The notes below the pieces were generated by a model. The model saw nothing but the letters and a program-made list of their open reading frames with translations, ran no database searches and was not told the DNA's origin. From positions 1 through 64,000 of the forward strand of contig NZ_PGFV01000008.1 in assembly GCF_021023135.1 (NCBI RefSeq): a DNA stretch of 64,000 nt. Reading direction: 5' to 3'. This DNA comes from Brevibacterium sp. CCUG 69071 (GTDB lineage Bacteria; Actinomycetota; Actinomycetes; Actinomycetales; Brevibacteriaceae). The position numbers and the translations under genes are program-made. Shown piece after piece: positions 34,203 to 43,419 of this stretch. Position 1 is the stretch's first letter. Every line of letters starts with the position of its first letter.

Positions 34203-35087
34203 TCAGGAGCGAATGAAGATCCGCTCGATAGGTCCAGCAGCCTCAGGTGGTGACTTCCTCACGACCGGATCGTCGTTCAGCCATCGGACCGGACTGGTGC
34301 CCGACAGCGCCCTGAACTCGCGATTGAGATGCGCCTGGTCGGTGTAGCCGCAGGCAGCGGAGATCTCAGCCAGCGACAGCCTCCGGGCTGCAACCATTCG
34401 CCTGGCCCGGTCGAACCTGATCACTCGCGCCGCTTCCTTGGGACCGATGCCGAACTCGGCCGTGAACTGGCCGTTGAGGTGGCGCCTGCTCCACCCCACC
34501 TGCTCGGCGATGCCGGCCACAGGAACACCGCCGCAATTCCTCACGATCTGCCTCCACGACTCGATCAGCTCCGCCCGAGGCTCAACAGGGCTGAGCCTGG
34601 ACGCGGATCGGCGCTCCACCTCGGCGAGGGCCCGGAGAAGAACCTCATCAATGGCGTCGAACCGGGCGGCCCATGTCGGTTCGGCATTCACCCGTTCATA
34701 CAGCTCGGAAGCGATCGGCCGGGAGACCTCCTCGAGGTCGTAGGTGCGGTGAGCGAAGTCGCCGGCCGGGATGCCGAAGATCGCCCGCGTCGCGAACGGT
34801 CCGAAGTTGATCTGGATTCCGGCCATCGATCCGGCATGACGGATCAGCGTCGAGCGCAGGTGCAAGCCCGCCAGGAGCACGTCGAAGGACTCGGTGGAAT
34901 CGCTGGCCTCAATGTATTGGTGCAGCGATTCGCCGATCGAGAGGATGAAGGTCAGCGAACCCGAGGGCAGTCCCAGATGCGTCCCCGCGGGGACGCCAGA
35001 GATGTCGTAGCCGACGTAGTCCCCGACGAACTCGCGCAGGCGCGGATGTGGATGGCGGGTGAGGTTATCGGCATCCGGCGCGGACAT
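34203..35087 (-). CDS. AraC family transcriptional regulator
   Basis: The 294-residue protein has a C-terminal AraC double HTH at about 175-275 (VAGIAEQVGWSRRHLNGQFTAEFGIGPKEAARVIRF and LSLAEISAACGYTDQAHLNREF). The N-terminal part (about 10-120) resembles the DUF6597-type cupin-like domain. It lies 86 bp upstream of the VOC gene on the same strand, which makes that gene a plausible target. The start at 35087 is the only one giving the whole N-terminal domain. Confidence 0.87.
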   Translation of the reverse strand: MSAPDADNLTRHPHPRLREFVGDYVGYDISGVPAGTHLGLPSGSLTFILSIGESLHQYIEASDSTESFDVLLAGLHLRSTLIRHAGSMAGIQINFGPFATRAIFGIPAGDFAHRTYDLEEVSRPIASELYERVNAEPTWAARFDAIDEVLLRALAEVERRSASRLSPVEPRAELIESWRQIVRNCGGVPVAGIAEQVGWSRRHLNGQFTAEFGIGPKEAARVIRFDRARRMVAARRLSLAEISAACGYTDQAHLNREFRALSGTSPVRWLNDDPVVRKSPPEAAGPIERIFIRS

Positions 35088-35160
35088 GCCAGCAGTCTAT
35101 TCCTTGTGCCCGGACCTCCGACCGTCGATTTTCAGCAGACTTCTCTCTGCATCGATGACA

Positions 35161-35182
35161 TATGCAGGTAATCACCTGCATA
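35161..35182 (+). promoter_or_regulatory. ArsR-type operator upstream of the frameshifted ArsR-SRPBCC gene
   Basis: TATGCAGGT and ACCTGCATA form a perfect 9-bp inverted repeat around AATC. It ends 8 bp before the GTG start at 35191, the expected place for an autorepression site. Confidence 0.75.
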
Positions 35183-35190
35183 TTGAAGAG

Positions 35191-35987
35191 GTGACAAACG
35201 ACGGCGATCTCGATTCCGTGTTCAAGGCGCTGGCCGACCCGACTCGGCGCGGCATCCTCGACGCACTGAGACTCGAGAACGGACAGTCGCTGCGCGAACT
35301 CTGCGAAGGCGCTTCGATGGCCCGACAGTCGTTGACACAGCACCTCGATCTCCTAGTCGAGGCCAACCTCGTCGTCGTCACCCGCAGGGGCAGAGAACGG
35401 CGGCACTATCTCAATCCGCATCCGATCCACGAAATGCACCAGCGGTGGACCCGCGAGTTCGAGCACAAGCACTTCGACGTCATCGACGCCGTCAAACACA
35501 ACGCTGAGGAGTCAGCCATGAACACCGACAACGATTTTCCCGACTATGTCTACGTCACCTATATCCACGCCACCGCGCAACAGGTCTGGGATGCCCTGAC
35601 CGACCACGAGATCACCGCCTGTACTGGAACGATGTCGCCGTCGTCTCCGACTGGAAAGTCGGCTCCTCGTGGGCGCACCACGCGGGCGGGCCCGATGGTG
35701 ACTTTGACACGTGGGGGAAGGTCCTCGAAACAGACCCGCCGAACAAACTCGTCTTCACCTTCCAATCAGCCGAGCAGAGCCTTGACCAAGAAAGGTCGAT
35801 CGCCTCATATCTCATCGAGGAGTCCGGTGAGGTCGTGAAGTTGACGGTGACGCACACGAACTTCGCGGATTCCGGTCTGCGCACCGGGATCGCGAAAGGC
35901 TGGCCCGCGGTTCTCGCTGGCCTCAAGTCTTACCTGGAGACCGGTCAGGCACTGCCCGCCGAAAGCTGGGACATGGCGGTCGGCTGA
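35191..35987 (+). pseudogene. ArsR-SRPBCC (AHSA1) fusion gene with frameshift
   Basis: The first part encodes an intact ArsR winged helix (residues about 6-90: VFKALADPTRRGILDAL, SLRELCEGASMARQSLTQHL). It continues into an AHSA1/SRPBCC domain starting DYVYVTYIHATAQQVWDAL. After DHEITA (near 35621) the frame is lost. One base inserted at 35621-35624 lets translation continue with LYWNDVAVVSDWKVGSSWAH to a natural end at the TGA at 35985-35987. As it stands, the shifted frame ends at 35838 with junk sequence. The fusion architecture is common; here the DNA-binding half survives. A sequencing error is an alternative explanation. GTG 35191 is chosen from the operator position; ATG 35158 is also in frame. 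Confidence 0.75.
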
Positions 35988-35994
35988 GCTGACC

Positions 35995-36306
35995 TCATTC
36001 CGGCAGCACGGACTCGAGCAGCCCTGGGAAGCGGGCGTCAATGTCTTCTCGACGCAAGGTCAGGCGCCGGTTCCGGCCATGGAGTTCACTGACGATGACG
36101 CCTGCTTCGCGCAGCACCTTGACCTGATGCGAGCGGGTCGACTTGGGCACTTCCGGCCCGAGCGCCGAACAGTCGACCATGTCCAGCGGCCCTGCCTGCA
36201 GCTGTCGGACAAGAGCGAGTCTCGCCTCGTCGCTGAGCGCGAAGAGGACAGCTGTGAGCTCGATGTCCTCGCGTCCCGGGTGCGGGAGACTTTCGTTGGC
36301 AACCAT
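35995..36306 (-). CDS. ArsR/DUF5937-like HTH regulator
   Basis: This small 103-residue winged-helix protein has its helix-turn-helix in SALGPEVPKSTRSHQVKVLREAGVI (read in two pieces, about 48-72) and a wing with LHGRNRRLTLRREDIDARFPGLLESV. The ending RREDIDARFPGLLESV is shared with the ArsR protein at 54894-55238, so the two are related. No metal-site cysteines are evident. It is divergent from an MFS transporter gene across 48 bp, so control of that gene is likely. Upstream in-frame codons extend to 36696 but are the antisense of the MFS gene. Confidence 0.82.
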   Translation of the reverse strand: MVANESLPHPGREDIELTAVLFALSDEARLALVRQLQAGPLDMVDCSALGPEVPKSTRSHQVKVLREAGVIVSELHGRNRRLTLRREDIDARFPGLLESVLPE

Positions 36307-36307
36307 A

Positions 36308-36348
36308 GTTCGATAATAGTTGAACCGTCTGAGCGGCTGATATACGAT
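36308..36348 (+). promoter_or_regulatory. MFS promoter with overlapping operator
   Basis: TTGAAC (36320-36325), 17 bp, TACGAT (36343-36348), then the ATG at 36355 after 6 nt: a leaderless promoter. The inverted repeat GTTC-N10-GAAC (36308-36325) overlaps the -35, fitting repression by the divergent ArsR protein. Confidence 0.55.
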
Positions 36349-36354
36349 CCGACA

Positions 36355-37605
36355 ATGGTTCCAAAACTTTCGAACACTACGGTGGAGGACTCCCTCACCA
36401 CCGAACCTGCGCCCGCCCTGACCTGGTGGTCGCGCGAGCGGTGGCGTCTGCGGCTCGCCCTCATCGCCACGACCGCGATGATGGCTGGAGCGAGCGCTCC
36501 CTCGCCGTTCTATCCGGTGATTCAGAAGACCTTCGGCTTCGCCCCGGTGATGATCACCGTCGTGTTCGCCGCCTACGCCGTTGCTCTTCTCGCTGCACTG
36601 CTCACCGCCGGGGCGCTGTCCGATCATGTGGGACGGCGCCCGATGATCTCGGCCGCGTTTGCTGTGCTCGCCGTGAGCATGGTGCTGTTCTGGCATGCCG
36701 ACAGCGCAACGGCGCTCATCCTCTCCCGCGTAGTTCAGGGGATCGCCAGCGGAATTCTGCTCTCCACCCTGTCCGCCACCGTCGTCGATCTCGAACCAAC
36801 CGACAAACCCGGATCAGCCTCGGCATGGAATTCGATCTCCGCCATGGCCGGCTTGGCGATCGGAGGTCTCATCGCCTCGCTCACACTCTTCGCCCTCACC
36901 GAGGCCGCAGGCGCGAGCGTAGTCTTCGGCACACTGACCGGCGTCTACATACTCCTGGGCGTCCTCATCTGGGTGATCCCGGAAACGTCAGCAGGTCGCC
37001 GCGGGGCTTGGCTCTCGCTCCTCCCCCGCGCTTCCCTGCCGCGCGAGATCCGCCGAGTCTTCGTCTATTCGACTCCGGCGTTCATCGCCGGCTGGGCGAC
37101 CGGCGGACTCTATCTGTCCCTGGGCGCGAACATCGTCGCCACCCAGTTCCATACCAGCTCACACCTGGTCAGCGGACTGGTTGTCACCGCCCTGGCCGGG
37201 TCGGGGGCGGTCGCCGGTTTCGTCCTCCGCAAGCGCTCCGCACGCACGACCACACTCTTCGGCGCTATCGCCCTTGCCTGCGGCAGTGCCCTGACCCTCA
37301 TCGCGCTCACCCTCGTGTCGCCGGAGCTGTACTATCTCGCGGTGGTCATCACCGGCACCGGTTTCGGCACCACTTTCCCAGGGGCCCTGCAGTCAGTATT
37401 GTCCATGGTCAGACCCGGCACCAACGCCGAGGTGATGGCTGCAGTCTTCGTCGTCTGCTACTTGTCGTTCGGCATCCCGGTCGTCATCGCCGGAATCCTC
37501 GTCCCCCTCATCGGCCTCTTCGCCGCGGCCTGTTGGTACGGCGCGTTCGTCGTCGTGCTCGCCGCGGGTGCTACGGTGCTGCGAGCCCTCGGCGCCCGCG
37601 GCTGA
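36355..37605 (+). CDS. MFS transporter
   Basis: This 416-residue protein has twelve membrane segments. The MFS motif GALSDHVGRRPMI is near residue 90, and the mid-molecule loop ETSAGRRGAWLSLLPRAS separates the two bundles. It resembles the drug:H+ antiporter 1 group by length. The substrate is unknown. The ATG at 36355 is selected from the promoter spacing; the frame is open further upstream through the regulator gene's antisense. A strong hairpin follows the stop codon. Confidence 0.87.
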   Translation: MVPKLSNTTVEDSLTTEPAPALTWWSRERWRLRLALIATTAMMAGASAPSPFYPVIQKTFGFAPVMITVVFAAYAVALLAALLTAGALSDHVGRRPMISAAFAVLAVSMVLFWHADSATALILSRVVQGIASGILLSTLSATVVDLEPTDKPGSASAWNSISAMAGLAIGGLIASLTLFALTEAAGASVVFGTLTGVYILLGVLIWVIPETSAGRRGAWLSLLPRASLPREIRRVFVYSTPAFIAGWATGGLYLSLGANIVATQFHTSSHLVSGLVVTALAGSGAVAGFVLRKRSARTTTLFGAIALACGSALTLIALTLVSPELYYLAVVITGTGFGTTFPGALQSVLSMVRPGTNAEVMAAVFVVCYLSFGIPVVIAGILVPLIGLFAAACWYGAFVVVLAAGATVLRALGARG

Positions 37606-37621
37606 ATCCGACCATGCGAAA

Positions 37622-37653
37622 GGGCGCTGCGAGCAATCCTGCCCGCAGCGCCC
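37622..37653. terminator. Bidirectional terminator between MFS and purA
   Basis: Arms GGGCGCTGCG (37622-37631) and CGCAGCGCCC (37644-37653) pair perfectly across 12 nt. It lies between convergent genes, with TTCAATAA following. Confidence 0.85.
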
Positions 37654-37675
37654 ACTTCAATAACTCAGACCAACA

Positions 37676-38962
<1,287 letters not shown>

Positions 38963-39037
38963 GAGAGTACTTCACCTCAAAGTGAGAGAGGGGGTGTCTT
39001 TACCCGGTCAGTCTACTGGCTCACACGGACACGACGG

Positions 39038-39067
39038 CGGGCGGGAGGCCGAATTCCCTCCCGCCCG
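39038..39067 (-). terminator. Terminator after the FtsX-type permease operon
   Basis: CGGGCGGGAGG (39038-39048) pairs with CCTCCCGCCCG (39057-39067) across 8 nt. It lies 61 bp beyond the permease stop codon, between it and purA. No long T-run follows. Confidence 0.65.
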
Positions 39068-39127
39068 ACACAGTGCCCGATCGAAGCGCGCGTTCCCGAC
39101 TGAATCACCAGCCGAGCGCACCCCGCA

Positions 39128-41692
39128 TCACTCCATGCTCATGCCCTTGGCCGGGGCGATCCGGGACATCGCCCGGGCCGGGATCGCCGAGGCGAGCAGG
39201 GCGGCCACGAGTGCGGCGAGCGCGATGAGCCCGATCTGGATCGGCGGAACCGAGAGCACCGGGTCTGCCGACTCCGGGGTGATCGACGCCGTTCCCACCC
39301 AGCCGAAGAAGGTGCCCACTCCGGCTCCGAAGACGAGGGCGATGACCGTCATCAGCAGGGACTCGATCGTGATCATCCGCGACATCGCCCGGCGTGTGAA
39401 GCCCAAGGCCCGCAGCAGGGCCCCTTCCCTGCGCCGGTCGATGACCGAAAGGGTCAGCGTATTGCTGACACCGATCACGGCGATGATCACGGCGGCGGCC
39501 AGCAGGCCGAGCACCACGGTCAGCGCCACCTGGAACGTCGAGGCGAACTGGGCGCGCAGCTGCGCCGGCGCCGCATCCGCACTCGCACCGACCCCGTCGA
39601 GCTCCGAGCTCAGGGCCTCGATCTGCGAGGTCGAGGCGTCATCGGAGATCTTCACCCAGGTCTGCTCCCCCAGGTCATCCCCTGCGGCCTCGTCGATGCG
39701 CTGTGCATCGGCTCCGCTGACCAGCGCCGTCCCCGCGGGGACGTCATAGGATCCGCTGATCTTGAGCTGCAGAGTCGTTCCGCCCACGTCGATGCTCGCG
39801 GTTTTGCCGTCGAGTTCGTCGGACGCTCCGTCCACTCCCAGCGCGCTCGGGTCGAGGAGCACGGTCCCCTCGGCCACGTCGTAGCCGTCGCTGCGCAGGA
39901 CCGGGGAGTCCTCGGCTCCCGCAGCACTCGTGAGACTCAGGTCCCCGGAGGCCTCGCTTCCGTCCACCCGCACCGAGGCGGCCGCGGCGTCCACATCCAC
40001 CCGGTCCTCGACGATGGGTGAGTCATCAAGCACGGAACTCACATCCCCACTGTTCCCAGATTCGGTACCTGCGCCGCTTGCTCCGCCGGCGACCACCAGG
40101 TCGACGGGGGTGTCCTCGGCGGTGGCGAGTTCGAGAGTGCGCTGCAGGCTCGCCGAGCCGACGACGACCGCGGTGACGAGGGTGACGCCGATGAGCAGGG
40201 CACCCGTCGTCGAGGCCGTGCGTCCCCCGGCCGAACTGGCAGAACGACCGGCCAGCTTCACCGTGGTCGAGCGTCCGGTGACCAGGGAGACGAGCCGGGC
40301 GAGCAGCGCCACCAAGGGCGGAACGAACGCGCGGGCTCCGATGAGCAGGGCCACGAAGAGACCGAAGCAGCCGAGGATGCCGAAGACCACGGACTGACTC
40401 GACACCCCGAGCAGACACAGCCCGATCCCGATGGCCCCGAGGACCACAGCGATCGTCATCCGCACCCAGCGCACGCGAGGTGCCGCAGCGGGAACGTCGA
40501 CTGGTCGCAGCGCCTCGATGGGCGAGACCCGGGAGGCACGGATCGCGGGGATGAGACCGGCGACGACGGTGACGACGATGCCGACCGCCGGGCCCACGAT
40601 CAGAGCCGCCGGAGACAGGGACATCTGCGCGAACTCGGGCATCCAGAACGCCCGCGCCGCGGCGGCGAGTCCCCAGCCGAGGAGGAGGCCGAGGCCCACA
40701 CCGATGGCGGATCCGGCCACGCCGAGTCCGAGGCTCTCGAGCACCGAGGCTCCGCGCACCTGAGTCCGTGATGCTCCGACCGCACGGAACAGGGCGAGGA
40801 TTCTGGTGCGGGATGCGACGAGCACATTGAAGGTGTTCGAGATGACGAGGGCAGCGACTCCTGCGGCCAGCAGGCCGAAGGCGATGCCGACGGTCGAGAG
40901 CATGTCGGAGGCTCCGGACAGCTGCTTGAGCTGATCGGCGACGACCTGGTCGACGGTTCTGACCGTCACCGCCCCCGCGGAATCCGAGATTTCGAGTGCG
41001 TCATCGACCGCCTCGGCGAGGTGGGCACGGTCGGTCCCATCGGCGGCGACGATGCGGATCGCCTCGGGCGTGAGTTCGGTCGGCGCCTTAGCCAGCCCCG
41101 ACTCGGTGAGGTAGAGGGTCAGCCCGGAGGACGAGGAGCCGGGCATGATGCCCGAGACCGTGAACGTGGGCCCGTCTGCGCCCGGGTCGCCTGGGCCGGT
41201 GAATTCGGCGAGGCTGACCTCGTCACCGACGTCGACCCCGAGGGTCTGGGCATCGGCTTCGCGGAGCATGAGCTCATCGCCGCCCTGCGGGGGTGCACCG
41301 GACTCGGTCTCGTCCTGCCCCTGGGGGACGGAGCTCACGGAGGCGGACACGGACGTCGACCCGGCGGTCAGGGATACGAAACCGGACTGGATCAGTTGGG
41401 CGCTCTCGACGCCGTCGACCTCGGCGGCCGTGTCTCGCATGGATTCGGTCAGGCCGGCAGTCTCGTCGTCCGTGCCTGAGGCGGCCGCGACGGAGTCGGT
41501 GGGTTCTTCGGCGGTGACGGCGACATCGGCGCCGGCCCATTCGGCGCGGACCTGATTGCGCAGGGTGTCGCCGAAGGCCTGTGAGAAGAGGAGGGCCGCG
41601 ACGATGAAGGCCACGGACACGGCGATCGCGATCATCGCCGCGCTCAGTCGCCCCGAGGCGCTGCGCAGGTTCGACCAGGCGATGCGGTTCAT
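39128..41692 (-). CDS. ABC transporter permease, two FtsX domains
   Basis: This 854-residue permease of the MacB/FtsX type has a first helix at about 15-40, a long extracytoplasmic region (about 45-265), a FtsX bundle (about 270-400), further helices near 410-460, a second extracytoplasmic region (about 530-715) and a final FtsX bundle (about 725-850). The extracytoplasmic parts are rich in Asp, Ser, Ala and Gly. Such permeases with a LolD/MacB-like ATPase export lipids or peptides or act as mechanotransmitters, often with antimicrobial-peptide resistance. It is coupled by a 4-bp overlap to the ATPase and lies next to a two-component system. Confidence 0.9.
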   Translation of the reverse strand: MNRIAWSNLRSASGRLSAAMIAIAVSVAFIVAALLFSQAFGDTLRNQVRAEWAGADVAVTAEEPTDSVAAASGTDDETAGLTESMRDTAAEVDGVESAQLIQSGFVSLTAGSTSVSASVSSVPQGQDETESGAPPQGGDELMLREADAQTLGVDVGDEVSLAEFTGPGDPGADGPTFTVSGIMPGSSSSGLTLYLTESGLAKAPTELTPEAIRIVAADGTDRAHLAEAVDDALEISDSAGAVTVRTVDQVVADQLKQLSGASDMLSTVGIAFGLLAAGVAALVISNTFNVLVASRTRILALFRAVGASRTQVRGASVLESLGLGVAGSAIGVGLGLLLGWGLAAAARAFWMPEFAQMSLSPAALIVGPAVGIVVTVVAGLIPAIRASRVSPIEALRPVDVPAAAPRVRWVRMTIAVVLGAIGIGLCLLGVSSQSVVFGILGCFGLFVALLIGARAFVPPLVALLARLVSLVTGRSTTVKLAGRSASSAGGRTASTTGALLIGVTLVTAVVVGSASLQRTLELATAEDTPVDLVVAGGASGAGTESGNSGDVSSVLDDSPIVEDRVDVDAAAASVRVDGSEASGDLSLTSAAGAEDSPVLRSDGYDVAEGTVLLDPSALGVDGASDELDGKTASIDVGGTTLQLKISGSYDVPAGTALVSGADAQRIDEAAGDDLGEQTWVKISDDASTSQIEALSSELDGVGASADAAPAQLRAQFASTFQVALTVVLGLLAAAVIIAVIGVSNTLTLSVIDRRREGALLRALGFTRRAMSRMITIESLLMTVIALVFGAGVGTFFGWVGTASITPESADPVLSVPPIQIGLIALAALVAALLASAIPARAMSRIAPAKGMSME

Positions 41693-42504
41693 CGGGCACC
41701 CCCTGCGGAGGTCAGGCGCATGAGCGAGGAGGCGACGGTCTCGGGGTCCGGGTGGGCGAGCTCCCCGGCCAGACGTCCGTCGGCGAGGAGCACGACCCGG
41801 TCGGCCCGGGCGGCCGCACGGGGATCGTGGGTGACCATGACGACGGTCTGGCCGAGTTCGTCGACCGAGGAGCGGAGGATGCCCAGCACTTCCTCGCCGG
41901 AGTTCGAATCGAGGTTGCCGGTGGGCTCATCGGCGACGAGCACGTCGGGTTGGGAGACGAGTGCCCGGGCGACGGCGACCCTCTGCTGCTGCCCGCCGGA
42001 GAGTTCGTGGGGGCGGTGGCGGAGTCGGTCGCGCAGACCCAGCAGGTCGACCATGCGCTCGAAGACGCGGCGGTCGGGTTTCTTCCCCGACAGCTGCGAG
42101 GGCAGCAGGATGTTCTCCTCGGCGTTCATCGCGGGCACGAGGTTGAACGACTGGAAGACGAATCCGATCCGGTCGCGGCGCAGCGCGGTGAGCTTGCGAT
42201 CGTTGAGCCGAGAGATCGCCGTCTGCCCGATGAAGACCTCCCCCGAGTCCGGGGTGTCGAGGCCGGCGAGCATGTTGAGCAACGTCGATTTGCCCGATCC
42301 GGAGGGCCCCATGATCGCGGTGAAGCGTTCGGCTTCGATGTCGAGGCTGAGATCGTCGAGCGGCCTGACCATCGCATCGCCGTCGCCGTAGGTCTTGCGC
42401 AGTCCGATGGCTTGGATGGCCAGCCTCGGCGCCGGAGCGGAGTCCGGGGAGGGGGCGAAGGTCGGGTACGGGTGGGGGTCGGTGTGCGTCGCTGATGAGT
42501 TCAT
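41689..42504 (-). CDS. ABC transporter ATP-binding protein, MacB/LolD type
   Basis: This 271-residue ATPase has Walker A GPSGSGKST (about 65-73), Q-loop FVFQSFNLVPAMNAEEN, signature LSGGQQQRVAVARAL (about 168-182), Walker B VLVADEPTGNLD (about 190-200), and an H-loop in MVTHDPRAAARADRV. The Q-loop and ADEPTGNLD are typical of the MacB group. The first 30 residues are a proline-rich extension. ATG 42504 is chosen since the upstream in-frame codons lack an SD. Two direct repeats at 42544-42608 lie upstream and may bind the neighbouring response regulator. Confidence 0.92.
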   Translation of the reverse strand: MNSSATHTDPHPYPTFAPSPDSAPAPRLAIQAIGLRKTYGDGDAMVRPLDDLSLDIEAERFTAIMGPSGSGKSTLLNMLAGLDTPDSGEVFIGQTAISRLNDRKLTALRRDRIGFVFQSFNLVPAMNAEENILLPSQLSGKKPDRRVFERMVDLLGLRDRLRHRPHELSGGQQQRVAVARALVSQPDVLVADEPTGNLDSNSGEEVLGILRSSVDELGQTVVMVTHDPRAAARADRVVLLADGRLAGELAHPDPETVASSLMRLTSAGGAR

Positions 42505-42543
42505 GACTCCAGCTTCGTCGCCGACCCCACCCGACCACATCGG

Positions 42544-42608
42544 ACCTCAGGATGGTCTTCACCGGTCCCGCCGAGGTGGTCGTGGCCCGGCTGTCATACC
42601 TGAGGATG
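42544..42608 (-). promoter_or_regulatory. Paired ACCTSAGGATG boxes upstream of the ABC operon
   Basis: ACCTCAGGATG (42544-42554) and ACCTGAGGATG (42598-42608) are direct repeats with 54-bp spacing, close to five helical turns. They sit between the response regulator gene and its presumed target ABC operon. Each contains the symmetric core CCTnAGG. Confidence 0.45.
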
Positions 42609-42633
42609 ATGGGCGTCCGTCCCGGTGAGGAGC

Positions 42634-43419
42634 TCAGCGTCCGGGTTCGACGAGTCCGGCTTCGTAGGCGAGGACGACGGCCTGCACGCGGTCGCGGGCC
42701 TCGAGCTTCATGAGGATGCGTCCGACGTGGGTCTTCACGGTCGGTTGGGCGAGGTAGAGCCGCTCGCCGATCTCGGTGTTGCTCAGACCTGTGGCGATGA
42801 GGACGAGGACTTCCCGTTCCCGCGGGGTCAGGGACTCGAGCCTGCGGGCATCGGCATCATCGAGTCGGCTGGGTGTGGGCTCACTGACCTGGGATGATGT
42901 CGCCGAGGCGCGGTCTGGCCCGGGACCGTCCCCGACGCCGAGGCGGGGCAGGAGCTGGTTGTCGAGCAGCCGTCGGGTGGTGGTGGGGGCGATGACCGCT
43001 CCGCCGTCGACGACGGTGCGGATCGAGTCGAGGAGCACCTCGGGCAGGGTGTCCTTGAGGAGAAAGCCGGAGGCACCGGCCCGCAGTGCCCGCAGGGCGT
43101 ATTCGTCATCGTCGAAGGTGGTCAGCACGATGATCTTCGGGGTCCGGATCTGTCCCTCGTCGGCGAGGGCTAGGATCTCCTCGGTGGCGGCGATACCGTC
43201 GATGCGGGGCATGCGGACGTCCATGAGCACGACGTCCGGCAGCTCCTGTCGGACGATGTCGAGGCCTGCGGCGCCGTCGCTCGCCTGTCCGACGACGCTG
43301 AGATCGGCCTGGGAGTCGATGACCATGGCGAAGCCCGCCCGCACGAGAGCCTGATCGTCGACGAGCACGACGCGCAGAAGCCCGGAGACCGGACCCTCAG
43401 TCTTCGCATCCGTGCTCAT
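42634..43419 (-). CDS. Two-component response regulator, NarL/LuxR family
   Basis: The 261-residue protein has a receiver domain at about 12-130 with the phosphoacceptor Asp in VVLMDVRMPRIDGI (about Asp62), the acidic pair near VVLVDDQAL, and Lys in FLLKDTLPE. A LuxR HTH is at about 195-255 (LTPREREVLVLIATGLSNTEIGERLYLAQPTVKTHVGRI). An unusual linker of about 45 residues rich in Ser, Pro, Gly and Asp separates the domains. The start overlaps the stop of the kinase gene by 4 bp. Confidence 0.95.
   Translation of the reverse strand: MSTDAKTEGPVSGLLRVVLVDDQALVRAGFAMVIDSQADLSVVGQASDGAAGLDIVRQELPDVVLMDVRMPRIDGIAATEEILALADEGQIRTPKIIVLTTFDDDEYALRALRAGASGFLLKDTLPEVLLDSIRTVVDGGAVIAPTTTRRLLDNQLLPRLGVGDGPGPDRASATSSQVSEPTPSRLDDADARRLESLTPREREVLVLIATGLSNTEIGERLYLAQPTVKTHVGRILMKLEARDRVQAVVLAYEAGLVEPGR

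Noticed and set aside
39001..39127. Possible purA riboswitch or PurR box
   Set aside because: The region is taken up by the permease terminator hairpin and no purine aptamer pattern is visible.
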